Assembly: GCF_001644015.1 (NCBI RefSeq)
Contig: NZ_LUUI01000161.1
Location: 1-64,000 of the forward strand
Length of the DNA: 64,000 nucleotides
Origin: Methylomonas lenta
Lineage (GTDB): Bacteria > Pseudomonadota > Gammaproteobacteria > Methylococcales > Methylomonadaceae
Reading direction: 5' to 3'
In this document: positions 18,531 to 28,921 of the stretch, piece by piece
Numbering within the stretch: the stretch's first letter is position 1
Layout: each line of letters opens with the position of its first letter
Notes under the pieces: generated by a model
Databases searched by the model: none
What the model was told of the DNA's origin: nothing
Seen by the model: only the letters and a program-made list of their open reading frames with translations
Made by a program: the position numbers and the translations under genes

Positions 18531-19046
18531 ACCTGGTTAAAGTCCTTTATTATTGCTTTTAACATTTGCCCGTTTGCCCGCAGGGAGCACGAAAGAAACA
18601 CTATCCGTTACCAGGTGGCTGACACTGAAAACATTGAAAAACAACTAGGTGCTTTAATTCAAGAATGCGAATATCTTGACACTCACACAGAAACGGAAAC
18701 CACACTGTTAATTTTACCGACCGGTTTGAACGATTTCGACGATTACCTGGATTTGGTGGCGATTGCAGAACAATTATTAATCGAACAAAACTATGAAGGA
18801 GTCTATCAACTTGCTAGCTTCCATCCAGCGTATCGCTTTGAAAACGATTTAGATGACCAGGAAGATCCCAGCAACTACACCAATCGCTCACCTTACCCTA
18901 TGCTGCATATCATCCGAGAAACCAGCATCGATCGCGCCGTGGCGAATCATCCTGATCCCGAAAGCATCCCAGTCCGCAATATCAAACTAACCCGCGAACT
19001 GGGTTTGGCCAAACTTCATGCTTTATTGGCTAGCTGTTATGAGTAA
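18498..19046 (+). CDS. DUF1415 family protein
   Basis: The 182-residue soluble protein shows the DUF1415 hallmarks NICPFARRE near residues 21-29 and ASFHPAYRFE near 105, with NRSPYPMLHIIRE near 128. The family is widespread in proteobacteria with no established function; conserved Cys, His and Arg residues suggest catalysis, but that is inference. It overlaps the divergent nuclease start and converges on a TPR-type gene with a 10-bp overlap. Confidence 0.82.
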   Translation: MIKQHIIHATQTWLKSFIIAFNICPFARREHERNTIRYQVADTENIEKQLGALIQECEYLDTHTETETTLLILPTGLNDFDDYLDLVAIAEQLLIEQNYEGVYQLASFHPAYRFENDLDDQEDPSNYTNRSPYPMLHIIRETSIDRAVANHPDPESIPVRNIKLTRELGLAKLHALLASCYE

Positions 19047-19741
19047 TAATCAAAGTCTTCTGTTTTTTTCAGCTTAAATGAGGACTTATCAACCACTACC
19101 TCTGCATTGTTTAATTTTTCTCGCACTGGTTCAGGTTGGGCTTGCACATCTGCTATAAACTCTTTAAACCATTCCGCTTGCTTAACCTTATCCATATCCG
19201 GATCACCCTGAATATTATCCAGATTCGGCAAACTGCCAAATTCTCTAGCCTGCTGCAAAGCCTGCTGACAAGCTGGTTCATCGTTCCGCAAAGCATAAAT
19301 GCAAGCTAAGTTATAGGCAGCACTGCCTTTTTGGATGTTATTGGCTTTTTCAAAAAAATCTTCCGCCAAGCCATACAGCCCAGCTTTACTGCCTTCGGGA
19401 CTTATTCGCCCCAACTCCATAAATGCCACACCACCATCGATTGCCGCACCCAAATAGTTCGGCGCCATTAATAAACAAAATGAGAATTTAGAGATCGCAT
19501 CTTCATAAATTTCGATAGCCTCCACCTCTGGCTTGCCATTTGCTTCGTGTAACAGGGCAAATCCCCAGTGATACAACGCATCAGACATCATTAAGTTATC
19601 AGAAATCACACTGGCAAAACCTTGATAAGCACCTTTATACAATTGCTCGGCTTTTCCAGCTTCACTGTTACGGGCTTGCGCGACTTGTTTAATTGCAGCA
19701 TCCAGAGTTGAACGCTTTTTTAATGAACTCAAAAATGACAT
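19037..19741 (-). CDS. TPR-like repeat protein, unrecognised
   Basis: This is a 234-residue helical protein with TPR-like pairs (ALYHWGFALLHEAN, AAYNLACIYALRNDEPACQQAL). It has no signal peptide and an acidic Lys/Asp-rich C-terminal tail (KKTEDFDYYS). I chose ATG at 19741 because GTAAGGAATCAAAC precedes it; the frame stays open upstream to 19846 but that stretch lacks repeat character. It probably acts as a protein-interaction scaffold in the cytoplasm. Partners are not evident. Confidence 0.68.
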   Translation of the reverse strand: MSFLSSLKKRSTLDAAIKQVAQARNSEAGKAEQLYKGAYQGFASVISDNLMMSDALYHWGFALLHEANGKPEVEAIEIYEDAISKFSFCLLMAPNYLGAAIDGGVAFMELGRISPEGSKAGLYGLAEDFFEKANNIQKGSAAYNLACIYALRNDEPACQQALQQAREFGSLPNLDNIQGDPDMDKVKQAEWFKEFIADVQAQPEPVREKLNNAEVVVDKSSFKLKKTEDFDYYS

Positions 19742-19830
19742 GTTTGATTCCTTACGGGTCTGTTTTGATACTAGTTGCGATAAAATAACTTTGAAGTCTA
19801 CAACATCCCCACCCTCAAACGGTACATAAA

Positions 19831-20145
19831 ATGACAGATTGTCCAATCGAACTGGAAAAAGCCAAAGTAAACTTAGAAACCTCTCAAATCCCCTGGCTGG
19901 ATTTGCAACGTTTTTTTGCTGCCGGTCTGGCTATTGCTGTGGATGACAGTTTAGATTTGGTGGAAGTGGCTTATCAATTTTCCATCGACAATAAATCTTT
20001 AGTAGAAGACTGGCTAAACAAGCAACAACTAGCACCAGTCTCCGACCGGCAAGCAGAAAAGTGGTTCAACAATAAAATAGATGTGTGGGCGGTTGTAGTA
20101 AAACCCTGGATACTGGTGCAAGAACCAGCCACCAATAAAACTTAA
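19831..20145 (+). CDS. DUF2288 family protein
   Basis: A small acidic protein (104 aa) with the DUF2288 pattern: WLDLQRFFAAGLAI near 22-35, VEVAYQFSIDN near 46 and a tail ending in VWAVVVKPWILVQE. It has no signal peptide or cysteine. Function unknown. It is divergent from the TPR-like gene and is followed by a cupin gene 37 bp downstream. Confidence 0.72.
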   Translation: MTDCPIELEKAKVNLETSQIPWLDLQRFFAAGLAIAVDDSLDLVEVAYQFSIDNKSLVEDWLNKQQLAPVSDRQAEKWFNNKIDVWAVVVKPWILVQEPATNKT

Positions 20146-20182
20146 TCATTAATTACCGGCATGCTTACAACCCAATAAAACC

Positions 20183-20521
20183 ATGAAAAGCAAACTTGCC
20201 TCTCTGTTTGCCGAGATCCCGCAAACATTACCGGAAGAATTATGTCAAACCTTGTTTCAAAGTTCCACCGTACGCATAGAGCGCATTCTGTCGCAGGGCC
20301 AGCATAGCGCAGAAAACACTTGGTACGATCAGGAACAAACAGAATGGGTGTTATTACTGCAAGGCAAAGCTCGACTGAGCTTTATCGATGCAGAGCCGGT
20401 CGAGTTAAATCCTGGCGATTACCTGCTATTGCCCGCGCATTGCAAGCACCGGGTAGATAGCACTGCCAGCGACCAGATCAGTATCTGGTTAGCAGTGCAT
20501 GTTTACGATCCAGAGTCCTAG
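20183..20521 (+). CDS. single-domain cupin protein
   Basis: The 112-residue protein has the two cupin motifs: [15 protein letters not shown] near 53-67 with [11 protein letters not shown] at 75-85, and the second motif H-C-K-H-R-V near 86-91. The His/Glu set suggests a bound metal, but the substrate is unknown. Its stop overlaps the converging rhlE stop by 4 bp. Confidence 0.75.
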   Translation: MKSKLASLFAEIPQTLPEELCQTLFQSSTVRIERILSQGQHSAENTWYDQEQTEWVLLLQGKARLSFIDAEPVELNPGDYLLLPAHCKHRVDSTASDQISIWLAVHVYDPES

Positions 20522-21816
20522 CGATTTCCAGAACGCTGGCGATTAACCGGCTTGCGCTCCGTATCCGGTTTACGCGACGAACCCGATTTTACCGATGGTC
20601 GCGACGAACGTCCGGTGGTTGCTCTTGGCGCGGGCTTAGCATTTTGCGGTGATTTTGACTTGGCAGCATTAAGATTTAGCGATACTTTTTCATACCCAGT
20701 ATCGGCAACTTGTGGAATTTCCCGCTTCAATAACTTTTCGATTGCCGCCAGCAAATAAGCCTCCTCCTGATCGACCAGCGAAATCGCCTGACCTTCAGCC
20801 CCTGCCCGGCCAGTTCGACCGATACGATGCACATAATCTTCCGCAACTTGTGGCAAATCAAAATTAACTACATGCGGCAGTTGATCGATATCCAGCCCGC
20901 GAGCGGCAATATCGGTGGCAATCAGTGCAGTGATAGAGCCTTTCTTAAAGTCTTCCAGGGCACGAACGCGTGCACCCTGACTTTTATCGCCGTGCAGCGC
21001 CGCGCAACGTATGCCATCTTTGATCAATTGCTTGGCCAATCGATCGGCACCATGTTTGGTGCGGACAAACACCAGCACTTGCTGCCAATTACCATTTCCG
21101 ATTAAAAATGACAACAGATCACGTTTTTGCTCACGTTTAATTGGATAAACCAGCTGTGTCACGGTATCAGCTGCTGCATTTTTTTTGGCTACCGAAATTT
21201 CCACCGGATCATGCAAAATCTGTTCGGCCAGTGCGCTAATTTCCGGTGCATAGGTCGCTGAAAACAACAGGTTTTGCCGCTTGGCTGGCAGTAAGGTAAT
21301 AATTTTTCGTATGTCGCGGATAAAGCCCATATCCAGCATGCGATCAGCTTCATCCAAAACAAAATGCTCTATGTGGGATAAATCCACATGCTTTTGTTGA
21401 ATTAAATCCAGCAATCGCCCCGGCGTAGCCACAACAATATCGACGCCGCGCTGCATTTTTTGAATCTGCGGATTAATGCTAACACCACCAAAAATGGCTT
21501 CGGCAATAAAAGGCAGATGCTTACCATAAGTTCTGACACTCTCGAATACTTGCATCGCCAACTCACGCGTAGGCGTTAGAATCAGCACTCGCAGAGGGCG
21601 CGGTTTTTGCGGGATAGGCTGATCTTGCAAGATCTTTAGTAATGGCAAGGTAAACCCGGCGGTTTTTCCTGTGCCCGTTTGCGCACCAGCCAACACATCA
21701 CGCCCCTGCAAAATAACCGGAATGGCCTGCGCCTGAATCGGTGTTGGGGTTTGATAACCTTGATCGGCGACGGCTTGAAGCAACTGCTCCGATAACTCTA
21801 ATTCTGTAAACAACAT
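20518..21816 (-). CDS. rhlE: DEAD-box RNA helicase RhlE
   Basis: The 432-residue protein contains the helicase motifs in order: Q motif [11 protein letters not shown], Walker A AQTGTGKT near 47, PTREL near 83, [10 protein letters not shown] near 150, SAT near 182, and HRIGRTGR near 330. A basic Ser/Arg-rich C-terminal tail follows ([10 protein letters not shown] onward), typical of RhlE. It remodels RNA during ribosome assembly and decay. The start at 21816 is behind CCAAGG and begins [10 protein letters not shown] like family members; the frame extends upstream to 21942 without support. Confidence 0.93.
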   Translation of the reverse strand: MLFTELELSEQLLQAVADQGYQTPTPIQAQAIPVILQGRDVLAGAQTGTGKTAGFTLPLLKILQDQPIPQKPRPLRVLILTPTRELAMQVFESVRTYGKHLPFIAEAIFGGVSINPQIQKMQRGVDIVVATPGRLLDLIQQKHVDLSHIEHFVLDEADRMLDMGFIRDIRKIITLLPAKRQNLLFSATYAPEISALAEQILHDPVEISVAKKNAAADTVTQLVYPIKREQKRDLLSFLIGNGNWQQVLVFVRTKHGADRLAKQLIKDGIRCAALHGDKSQGARVRALEDFKKGSITALIATDIAARGLDIDQLPHVVNFDLPQVAEDYVHRIGRTGRAGAEGQAISLVDQEEAYLLAAIEKLLKREIPQVADTGYEKVSLNLNAAKSKSPQNAKPAPRATTGRSSRPSVKSGSSRKPDTERKPVNRQRSGNR

Positions 21817-21963
21817 TAAATAACCTTGGTTGAGAGCTGCTTTTCGCAGCAAATAAAGTCCGCTTGCAACTGGCATTTTTATAAAAACGCTATACAATTC
21901 AATCGGGAAATAAAAAAAACAAGCTTGGGCAGGCAAGAACATTTACTAGAGGGAGAATGTCGC

Positions 21964-22323
21964 ATGAAGTCAGAGAAACGCAATCACAAACGTATCAAAC
22001 CAAAAGGCATGCTGGCCGGCATAATTTTCAATACCGAAAACCAGGAAATGACCCTGGATGCCGATATTTTGGATATTAGTTACAGCGGCATTCGGGTCAA
22101 ATTAAAAGAACCTATTGCTTCTGACATGGTCGGCAAGATAAAAATCAATATGATACTACCGGAATCGAATACACCTTTTTGTGTTCACGGCATATTAATG
22201 CATCAAGCTTCAGACGACGTGTGCGGCATACACTATATTGATCACGTACATGGTTCCATCGATGACCTGATGTTCGAATGCGTTGAACTCGATGAAACCA
22301 CTGTTTTTATCAAAACCCTCTGA
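21964..22323 (+). CDS. PilZ-domain protein
   Basis: This 119-residue single PilZ domain has the c-di-GMP-binding signatures: basic N-terminal KRNHKRIKP near residues 4-12 (RxxxR type, with Lys in the first position) and DISYSGIRV near 38, matching (D/N)xSxxG. The start at 21964 follows a GAGGGAG ribosome-binding site. It would respond to c-di-GMP, and its output is unknown. It is a lone gene, convergent with rapA. Confidence 0.78.
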   Translation: MKSEKRNHKRIKPKGMLAGIIFNTENQEMTLDADILDISYSGIRVKLKEPIASDMVGKIKINMILPESNTPFCVHGILMHQASDDVCGIHYIDHVHGSIDDLMFECVELDETTVFIKTL

Positions 22324-22370
22324 TAACAGCTTAACCCAATCAGGCAAGCATTAAAATACTGGTCTGGCGG

Positions 22371-25139
22371 CTAACTGGTTATAACAAACCTCAAAGCGTC
22401 TAAACGTAATTGTGCCGCCTGAATGCATTCGTGCGCCAGCATGGTCATTTCCTTTAGTTGCTGAATTTCCTGATCCTTGATCCCTGGGTTAATTTTTTTC
22501 AACCTGACCATCCGTTTGATTTCCGCTGTAAATGCAGCGATCATGCCATTACTACTCTCGGCAATCAAAGCATTCATCTGCGCCTGGGCATTCTGTTCTC
22601 CAGCTTTGATCATATCCTGTATGTGCTGACGCTGGCTACTCAGAAACTGACTGACTTGCTCTTTATCGATACTATCTAGGGTGTCCTGCATGGAATCATG
22701 TGAAACAGCTACTGTTAAATCTTTTTTGTTCTGATCGATCAACACCCTCAATGGGGTATGCGGCAAAAATCGACCAATTTGCAACTCTGCAGGTGCGCTA
22801 CATTCCACTACAAACACTAATTCCAGCAAAAACTGACCAGCCTTAAGTTTTGCTTGCTTAATAATGCTGACTGATGCATTACCGGTCTCGCTAGACAATA
22901 CCAGATCCATTGCAGCCAGCACCATCGGGTGCTCCTGGGTCAAAAACTGCATATCCTCGCGCGCCAAGGCAACATCTCTATCGACGGTGACCGTCAACCC
23001 ATCATCTTGCAGCATAGGAAAATGTCCAATTCGCAAGTTTTCACTGGGCCACAGAATATGACAATTTTTAGAATGATATTCCACATCCACACCATAGCAG
23101 TCAAATAGTGCTTCCATATACGGCCACAAACTGCCCTCAACTTCAATATCATTCAGCTGTTTAATTAAGCCTGCTGCTTCAGTTGGCCGGCAGGAATTTA
23201 ATTCCAGTAGTTGATCACGGCCATTTTGTAGCTCTGCTTCTATTTCCTGCGCCATCATTTGCGTGGCGACAATAAAAGCATCGATTTCAGCCTGATTCTG
23301 ACACACCAGTACTTTTGTCAACTCGGCATGCAACTGCTTGGCAACCTGGCCGGCTGCCGAACAATTATGCCTCAGTGCATCCAGGCCTTCGTCATACCAA
23401 CGAAATAGCACATGTTGTGGGCTATTGATTAGATACGGTATATGGATCTGAATCACCTGTTTTTGCCCGATTCTATCCAGACGCCCAATACGCTGCTGCA
23501 AAAGATCAGGGTTATCCGGCAAATCGAACAAAATCAAATGTCGCACAAACTGAAAATTCCGTCCTTCGCTACCGATTTCCGAGCATAACAATACTTGGGC
23601 ACGGCTTTCGTCGTCGGCAAAAAACGCTGCCGCCCGATCACGCTCAACGATACTCATACCTTCATGAAAAACCGCCGCCGTATGACCAACTTGTTGCCGC
23701 AGCAACTGCTCAAGCTGGATAACTGTTTCTGCTCGCCGGCAAATCAACAAGGCTTTTTCGTCGCCCAAGGCTTTCAGTTTGTCTATCAGCCACAGAAAAT
23801 AGGCACTGCTGGCTAGCTCAGTTTCGGCATTACCCTGCAAGGGATAGCCGTAACGCTGACGATCCGGAAAACCCTTTACGGTATGCCGAGAGTTTCTAAA
23901 TAAAATCCGCCCGGTTCCATGGTGATCCAACAATAACTTAATCAACTCCTCACGCACACCGGCATTGTGCTGATCGCTACTCAGCTGTTGCAACAGCTTA
24001 TCCACATTGTCATGTTGCAGTAGGCTTTTAAGCCGAATTTGCTGTTCTGTATTTAAAGGCTGATCAGATATCAGCTGATTGGCCAGCTCAGCCACCGGGG
24101 CGAACTGGCTTTCTTCTTTCACAAATTGCTGAAAGCTATAAAACCGATCGGGGTCGAGCAAACGTAAGCGGGCAAAGTGGCTTTCTTTGCCCAACTGTTC
24201 GGGTGTCGCTGTCAGCAAAATCAAACCTTCCACACTATTCGCCAATTGCTCGACAAATAAGTAATCGGCGCTGGGTGCTTGCTCGCTCCATTCCAGATGA
24301 TGCGCTTCATCCACCACCACCATATCCCAGCCCGCATCAAGCGCTTGCGTTTGACGCTCTGGAAAATCGGCAAAAAACTGCTGACTGCAAAGTACTAATT
24401 GCTCAGTAGAAAATGGATTATCCTCCAGGCAGGCCATGCAGCGAGTTTCGTCTAATAAACTAAAGCGCAAATTAAAGCGCCGCAACATTTCAACTAGCCA
24501 TTGGTACATCAAAGCTTCCGGCACCAGAATCAATACCCGTTGGCTCAAGCTGTTTATCAAACGATGCTGCAAAATCAAACCGGCTTCAATGGTCTTACCC
24601 AAGCCCACCTCATCGGCCAGCATAATCCGCGGCGCGATGCGATTAGCTGCCTGATGAGCAATGTACAATTGGTGCGGTATCAATGCTGCTCGCGCACCCT
24701 GCAAACCTTTCACAGCAGACTGCTGATGTTGCTGCTGACGGCGCCAGGTTTCAAAACGCAAACTAAACCAGGCACTAGGATCGAATTGCCCGGTAAACAA
24801 CCTATCTTGAGGTTTATTGAATTGAATGTGGTGATTAAGCTCCATCTCATCAATTTGCTGAAACTGACCGTCTTCATCCAGGCCAAAATAGCTCAATAAA
24901 CCATTTTGCTGTTGAATTTGTTGCACGGTAATTTTGCAATAATCGGTCGATTCAATCACATCGCCTTCGGCAAATTGAACCCGCGTCAAAGGCGCATTGT
25001 CACGGGCATAAACCCGCTTGTCGCCGGTAGCAAGAAACAACACCGTTACACGGTTTAACTCCGCATCTAAAATCATGCCTAAGCCTAGTTCAGACTCGGT
25101 ATTACTAATCCAGCGCTGGCCGGGGATAAAATTGTTCAT
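22371..25139 (-). CDS. rapA: RNA-polymerase-associated ATPase RapA
   Basis: This Swi2/Snf2-family protein (922 aa) recycles RNA polymerase. The N-terminal Tudor-like region (GQRWISNTESELGLGMI) binds polymerase. The helicase core has DEVGLGKTIEAGLI near 176, DEAHH near 280 and the C-lobe with QRIGRLDRIGQ near 555. The C-terminal domains complete the family length (E. coli about 968 aa). It is separated from the upstream VanZ/ligase-like gene by only 3 bp, so the two look cotranscribed. Confidence 0.95.
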   Translation of the reverse strand: MNNFIPGQRWISNTESELGLGMILDAELNRVTVLFLATGDKRVYARDNAPLTRVQFAEGDVIESTDYCKITVQQIQQQNGLLSYFGLDEDGQFQQIDEMELNHHIQFNKPQDRLFTGQFDPSAWFSLRFETWRRQQQHQQSAVKGLQGARAALIPHQLYIAHQAANRIAPRIMLADEVGLGKTIEAGLILQHRLINSLSQRVLILVPEALMYQWLVEMLRRFNLRFSLLDETRCMACLEDNPFSTEQLVLCSQQFFADFPERQTQALDAGWDMVVVDEAHHLEWSEQAPSADYLFVEQLANSVEGLILLTATPEQLGKESHFARLRLLDPDRFYSFQQFVKEESQFAPVAELANQLISDQPLNTEQQIRLKSLLQHDNVDKLLQQLSSDQHNAGVREELIKLLLDHHGTGRILFRNSRHTVKGFPDRQRYGYPLQGNAETELASSAYFLWLIDKLKALGDEKALLICRRAETVIQLEQLLRQQVGHTAAVFHEGMSIVERDRAAAFFADDESRAQVLLCSEIGSEGRNFQFVRHLILFDLPDNPDLLQQRIGRLDRIGQKQVIQIHIPYLINSPQHVLFRWYDEGLDALRHNCSAAGQVAKQLHAELTKVLVCQNQAEIDAFIVATQMMAQEIEAELQNGRDQLLELNSCRPTEAAGLIKQLNDIEVEGSLWPYMEALFDCYGVDVEYHSKNCHILWPSENLRIGHFPMLQDDGLTVTVDRDVALAREDMQFLTQEHPMVLAAMDLVLSSETGNASVSIIKQAKLKAGQFLLELVFVVECSAPAELQIGRFLPHTPLRVLIDQNKKDLTVAVSHDSMQDTLDSIDKEQVSQFLSSQRQHIQDMIKAGEQNAQAQMNALIAESSNGMIAAFTAEIKRMVRLKKINPGIKDQEIQQLKEMTMLAHECIQAAQLRLDALRFVITS

Positions 25140-25142
25140 ATG

Positions 25143-28100
25143 CTACTTAAATACTCTGAATGATTTATGCGGTCTTTTGCAGCCGAAAATGGCAAAAATA
25201 ACTAACACGCAAAACAAAAATGTCAATCGTGGCGCGTCAAACGGACTATCGACATAACCGATAATCAAAAACCCTGTAAATGATGCCAGCAAAATCGGAG
25301 CGTAAATATCTTGCCGCAAAGATTTTATTAAGCGGTAATAGACATAAAGTATCAGCGATATAAAAGCAACTAAACCTAACCACCCCATATCAAACAATAC
25401 ATGTACCCATATATTGAAAATATGCCAGGGATTATGTTTCTCCGTTGAGAAATACCAGTGATCAAGGCCCGCAGAAAAATCACCGTTGCTAATTAATTTT
25501 TGACCCTTTGCATCCAGCAATTGCAGGTTATCAACTTCGACAATCACACCCGTATCACCGCCGGCATAAAGCGCCAACTGCACCGGCCTAGCCAACCAAC
25601 CGCCAGCAATATCGTCTGAAACAGCGCCTACACCACCAATTTGAATGTCTTTTTCGATTTTTTGCCATTGAGCTGAAGGCACGTAGACTTCAGTAACGAC
25701 GCATCTAAATGAATATTGTAAGGATTTTTCGCAAATTGGAATAGAGAGCCACACATTTTGTTGCAAACTGCGTACCTCTATGGACAGTTTTATACTCTGA
25801 TGTGGTTGTAGACTTACGTATTGTCCCATAAATAAAGCATCACCTCCCTGCAAAGCCAAATATTGATTGCCCTTTTCAGACCCAATCCGATACGTCGCAG
25901 GGTGAGCATTTTCCTGATTTGACCAAAAGAATGTACGTGGAAAACTGCCCAAGCCCATACCAAACAATTGTGTTAAGACATCCCCATCCATCGCATCGAC
26001 GGCCGCACTCCAATGTCGATGGCGAGTTTCACTATCTTTCCCTGCCACGCTAAGCCGATTTTTCATTAAATCACCTTCAAATACAGGTAAAGACAATGTC
26101 GCGACCACTACCAGCAATAACGCAACCAAGCCTGCTGACTGTTTGAGTTTAATCTTACTTTGGCTGGCAAAATGCACATACAACCCAATTAATAACACGA
26201 AGCAAGAGACCGACAGCCCAATTGCACCTCCACGGGAGAAAGTCATTAATAGCGCATATAAACTCAACACAAACAACAATACTCCACCAACACGTGCGGC
26301 CATAAGGTGCTTCTCAGCCAAAAATAATGTCGCCACAAAAGGCATGCTCAAGGCAAGATATGACTCGATATGTCCACCGCCATTGTGCATGCTGGCAAAT
26401 AATGCATTGATTCGGTAATCAGTAGAAAAATCGAACAGTCCTGGAAACACCCAACGCTCAAAAATTGAAAATATTGCCACAGCAGCCAAACCGCTGATTA
26501 ACCCGGCAGAAAAATAGCTCTGACCAGATCTTTCTCGTAAAAAGTGAATTAAATAGGGACTGAGCAGTAATCCCCAAAAAAAACCTTTTACTATCCGTAA
26601 TGCGTTGTAATTACTGTAATAGTTACTAAATGAATTAGCATCAATCTCCGGCAAAGGCATTAAACCAATGACTAAACTGACCCCTAACAAAAGCAAAAAC
26701 AAACCGATATAGAACATATCGGAAATTCGGAAATTTGGAAATCCACCTGACTTACCTGATGGGAGAAGCATCATCACCATCAAAGTCGACAAAACCATCA
26801 AGTCAAACTCGTCGAAGAAAAAACGTCCTGTCCAAGGCGCAAAATCCATGATGGGCAATAAAGCTGGCAACACGAATAAGCCAATTAAAGGCTTACGAAC
26901 CAAGCCATAGCAATACCCGATGACGCATAGCGCCAGTAAAGCCGGCTTAAGCGGATATTGGATAATTTGATACAGAACTAATAGGCAAATGAAACCAGCA
27001 GGCAACAGCCATTTTTTTTGCACTGGGACCAAGTCGGAAGCAGAAGCGTCAGCCGCAATCGAATCGACAATTTCTTCCCGGCTTTTCAAATGAGCATGGC
27101 CTTTCAAACCTGCACGACCTGATTGACTCATCATCTTTTGAATGCTATTTAAAGCCGCATAGGTAACCGCTCCGGAAACAAATGCAATTAATACATCAGT
27201 CGGATCGACATGTTTGGCTTGTAAAAAAAGTTTGCCCGTTTCTATAATCACTGCAAACACTGCCGCTGACAGCCCTACCCAAAACCCATGGATTTTTTGC
27301 TGATCAGGACTTCTTAAACTCATGATCCAAAACAAAAATCCCACCGGCATATAAGTACCGATATTGCTTAACAAGCTCACCAACGCCACAGTTTCGGTGG
27401 TGTAATAAAAATAATAAAACGGTAAAAACTGTGTTTCATTAAGTTTTTGCTGTGCCGCAGCGATAGAAAGCCAACCACCCTCCAGCCAGCCATTAATAGC
27501 GGCTACTGCTAAAATGTAAGGTAGCAAAGCCAACCAGACAAATCGACCCAACCATGGCCGCAATGTTTGCAAATCGCGTCCGGCAAAAAAAACATAGGCC
27601 TGAACCCCAACTGCCATACCCAACATACGGGTAATAATGGAAAAACCCTGTCCGCTGCCTGAATAAATAAAAACCTGGGTCAATTCAATAAAAACGCCCA
27701 ACAAAAAACCCACTACAACAGCCAGACTTTTCTTATTTGGCGTATAAGGCAACGCCGCAAAAAGCGCACCAAGAGGCACTAAAATCAAAATTTCCACCAT
27801 CCATTTCACAATGCAACGAAACGGAGCTGTTCGACAAGCGTCAATATCGATGAAAAATGTATCGTGACCGCCTGCTAACTTATTATCCATTTCGCCCATT
27901 GATGTGACGAAATCGAATGGAAATAAACTCAGGAAAATATAACCCGGTAAAAAAAGCAGGATGGCTGACTTGATAGACAACCAATCTCCTTGGCCAATTT
28001 GGTTGAAATAGCCTAGGAATTTTTCCCCCATACCAAACCAGAAAACGATACCGAGCACAGTCCCTAACGTTTCAGCGATCAAGTCATTTAGCGATACGGT

Positions 28101-28433
28101 ACGGGGCGGGAAAAACTGCTGGGCAAATTCGACACTGATTGCCGTTGCCAAGCAAAACAAGAAAACCAAAACTGTGGAAAAGACTATATATAACCAGCCT
28201 TTTTTAAGAGAAATTCGAAAGGTACCGAGCGCAAGAAAAGAGAGAGGGATATATAGCAGGATGTTGGCGATCCAGTCGGCTCTGGATTCTATGCCCAACG
28301 ACAGATACTTGATATTCTTGAATCTTTCGAAGGCAATGCTGAAATCAAGAGCCTTATACTCTAATGGTACAAGGCTCCCATAAATAACAAACAAAAAACA
28401 TGCAATAAAGGCAACTAAATACGTCTTCCTCAT
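25143..28433 (-). CDS. giant membrane protein: three VanZ-like repeats joined to an O-antigen-ligase-like region
   Basis: The product has 1,096 aa and roughly 18-20 membrane segments. The first 430 residues contain three VanZ-like repeats with conserved glutamates at residues 102, 250 and 398, exactly 148 apart: EFAQQFFPPRTVSLND, ELTQVFIYSGSGQ and ETGKLFLQAKHVDPTD. After a charged linker (about 440-470), residues 480-845 form the multi-pass Wzy/O-antigen-ligase-like core. A soluble loop of about 150 residues near 845-1010, reading like a beta-sandwich, precedes a final membrane pass. It could polymerise or transfer a surface polysaccharide, which is inference only. It lies just upstream of rapA on the same strand. 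No glycosyltransferase is nearby. Confidence 0.72.
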   Translation of the reverse strand: MRKTYLVAFIACFLFVIYGSLVPLEYKALDFSIAFERFKNIKYLSLGIESRADWIANILLYIPLSFLALGTFRISLKKGWLYIVFSTVLVFLFCLATAISVEFAQQFFPPRTVSLNDLIAETLGTVLGIVFWFGMGEKFLGYFNQIGQGDWLSIKSAILLFLPGYIFLSLFPFDFVTSMGEMDNKLAGGHDTFFIDIDACRTAPFRCIVKWMVEILILVPLGALFAALPYTPNKKSLAVVVGFLLGVFIELTQVFIYSGSGQGFSIITRMLGMAVGVQAYVFFAGRDLQTLRPWLGRFVWLALLPYILAVAAINGWLEGGWLSIAAAQQKLNETQFLPFYYFYYTTETVALVSLLSNIGTYMPVGFLFWIMSLRSPDQQKIHGFWVGLSAAVFAVIIETGKLFLQAKHVDPTDVLIAFVSGAVTYAALNSIQKMMSQSGRAGLKGHAHLKSREEIVDSIAADASASDLVPVQKKWLLPAGFICLLVLYQIIQYPLKPALLALCVIGYCYGLVRKPLIGLFVLPALLPIMDFAPWTGRFFFDEFDLMVLSTLMVMMLLPSGKSGGFPNFRISDMFYIGLFLLLLGVSLVIGLMPLPEIDANSFSNYYSNYNALRIVKGFFWGLLLSPYLIHFLRERSGQSYFSAGLISGLAAVAIFSIFERWVFPGLFDFSTDYRINALFASMHNGGGHIESYLALSMPFVATLFLAEKHLMAARVGGVLLFVLSLYALLMTFSRGGAIGLSVSCFVLLIGLYVHFASQSKIKLKQSAGLVALLLVVVATLSLPVFEGDLMKNRLSVAGKDSETRHRHWSAAVDAMDGDVLTQLFGMGLGSFPRTFFWSNQENAHPATYRIGSEKGNQYLALQGGDALFMGQYVSLQPHQSIKLSIEVRSLQQNVWLSIPICEKSLQYSFRCVVTEVYVPSAQWQKIEKDIQIGGVGAVSDDIAGGWLARPVQLALYAGGDTGVIVEVDNLQLLDAKGQKLISNGDFSAGLDHWYFSTEKHNPWHIFNIWVHVLFDMGWLGLVAFISLILYVYYRLIKSLRQDIYAPILLASFTGFLIIGYVDSPFDAPRLTFLFCVLVIFAIFGCKRPHKSFRVFK

Positions 28434-28448
28434 ATGTTTGCTAAAAAC

Positions 28449-28859
28449 TTAACAACCAGAACCTGCTGCTACAAAAGTGACATCCTGCTTCCTGCCAGCA
28501 CTATTTACAAAATAAATACTGTCATTACTACGGCGACAATATAGCGTGACATACTCCGTCCCACCATAGTTATAAGTAAATTGATTCCCGGCATTAGTCC
28601 ATGTACCTACGGGCTCAGACTTATTAGCAGGATCATTACCTCCTTTAAAATCCCACAGCTCACCTCCAACGACATGATACTCTTGACCTTCCCAGCCACT
28701 ACCCGAAGCCACACAGACTGTAGCAGCTATTACTTCACTTGCAGGAACAGGCGTAGCGGTATCATTTGGATCGCAAGCAAGCTGATCTGGTTCCTGAGCA
28801 ATTGCTTGCGTAAAACCACCGACTAATAACAAAGCACTAGCAAAAACTATAGTTCTCAT
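28449..28859 (-). CDS. small secreted protein, unrecognised
   Basis: A 136-residue protein with a clean signal peptide (about 1-21, cleavage after AIA), followed by a Gly/Ser/Thr-rich beta-strand-like body. Four cysteines (near 29, 48, 107 and the penultimate-plus-C-terminal C136) may form two disulphides. An AGGAGT-like site (AAAATTTAGGAG type) precedes the start. It lies between the ligase-like gene and the DHH phosphoesterase. The family is not recognised. Confidence 0.65.
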   Translation of the reverse strand: MRTIVFASALLLVGGFTQAIAQEPDQLACDPNDTATPVPASEVIAATVCVASGSGWEGQEYHVVGGELWDFKGGNDPANKSEPVGTWTNAGNQFTYNYGGTEYVTLYCRRSNDSIYFVNSAGRKQDVTFVAAGSGC

Positions 28860-28921
28860 TTAAAACTCCTAAAATAATTTGAATAATATTTCTATACAAA
28901 AAACACATAGCTATAACTTTA

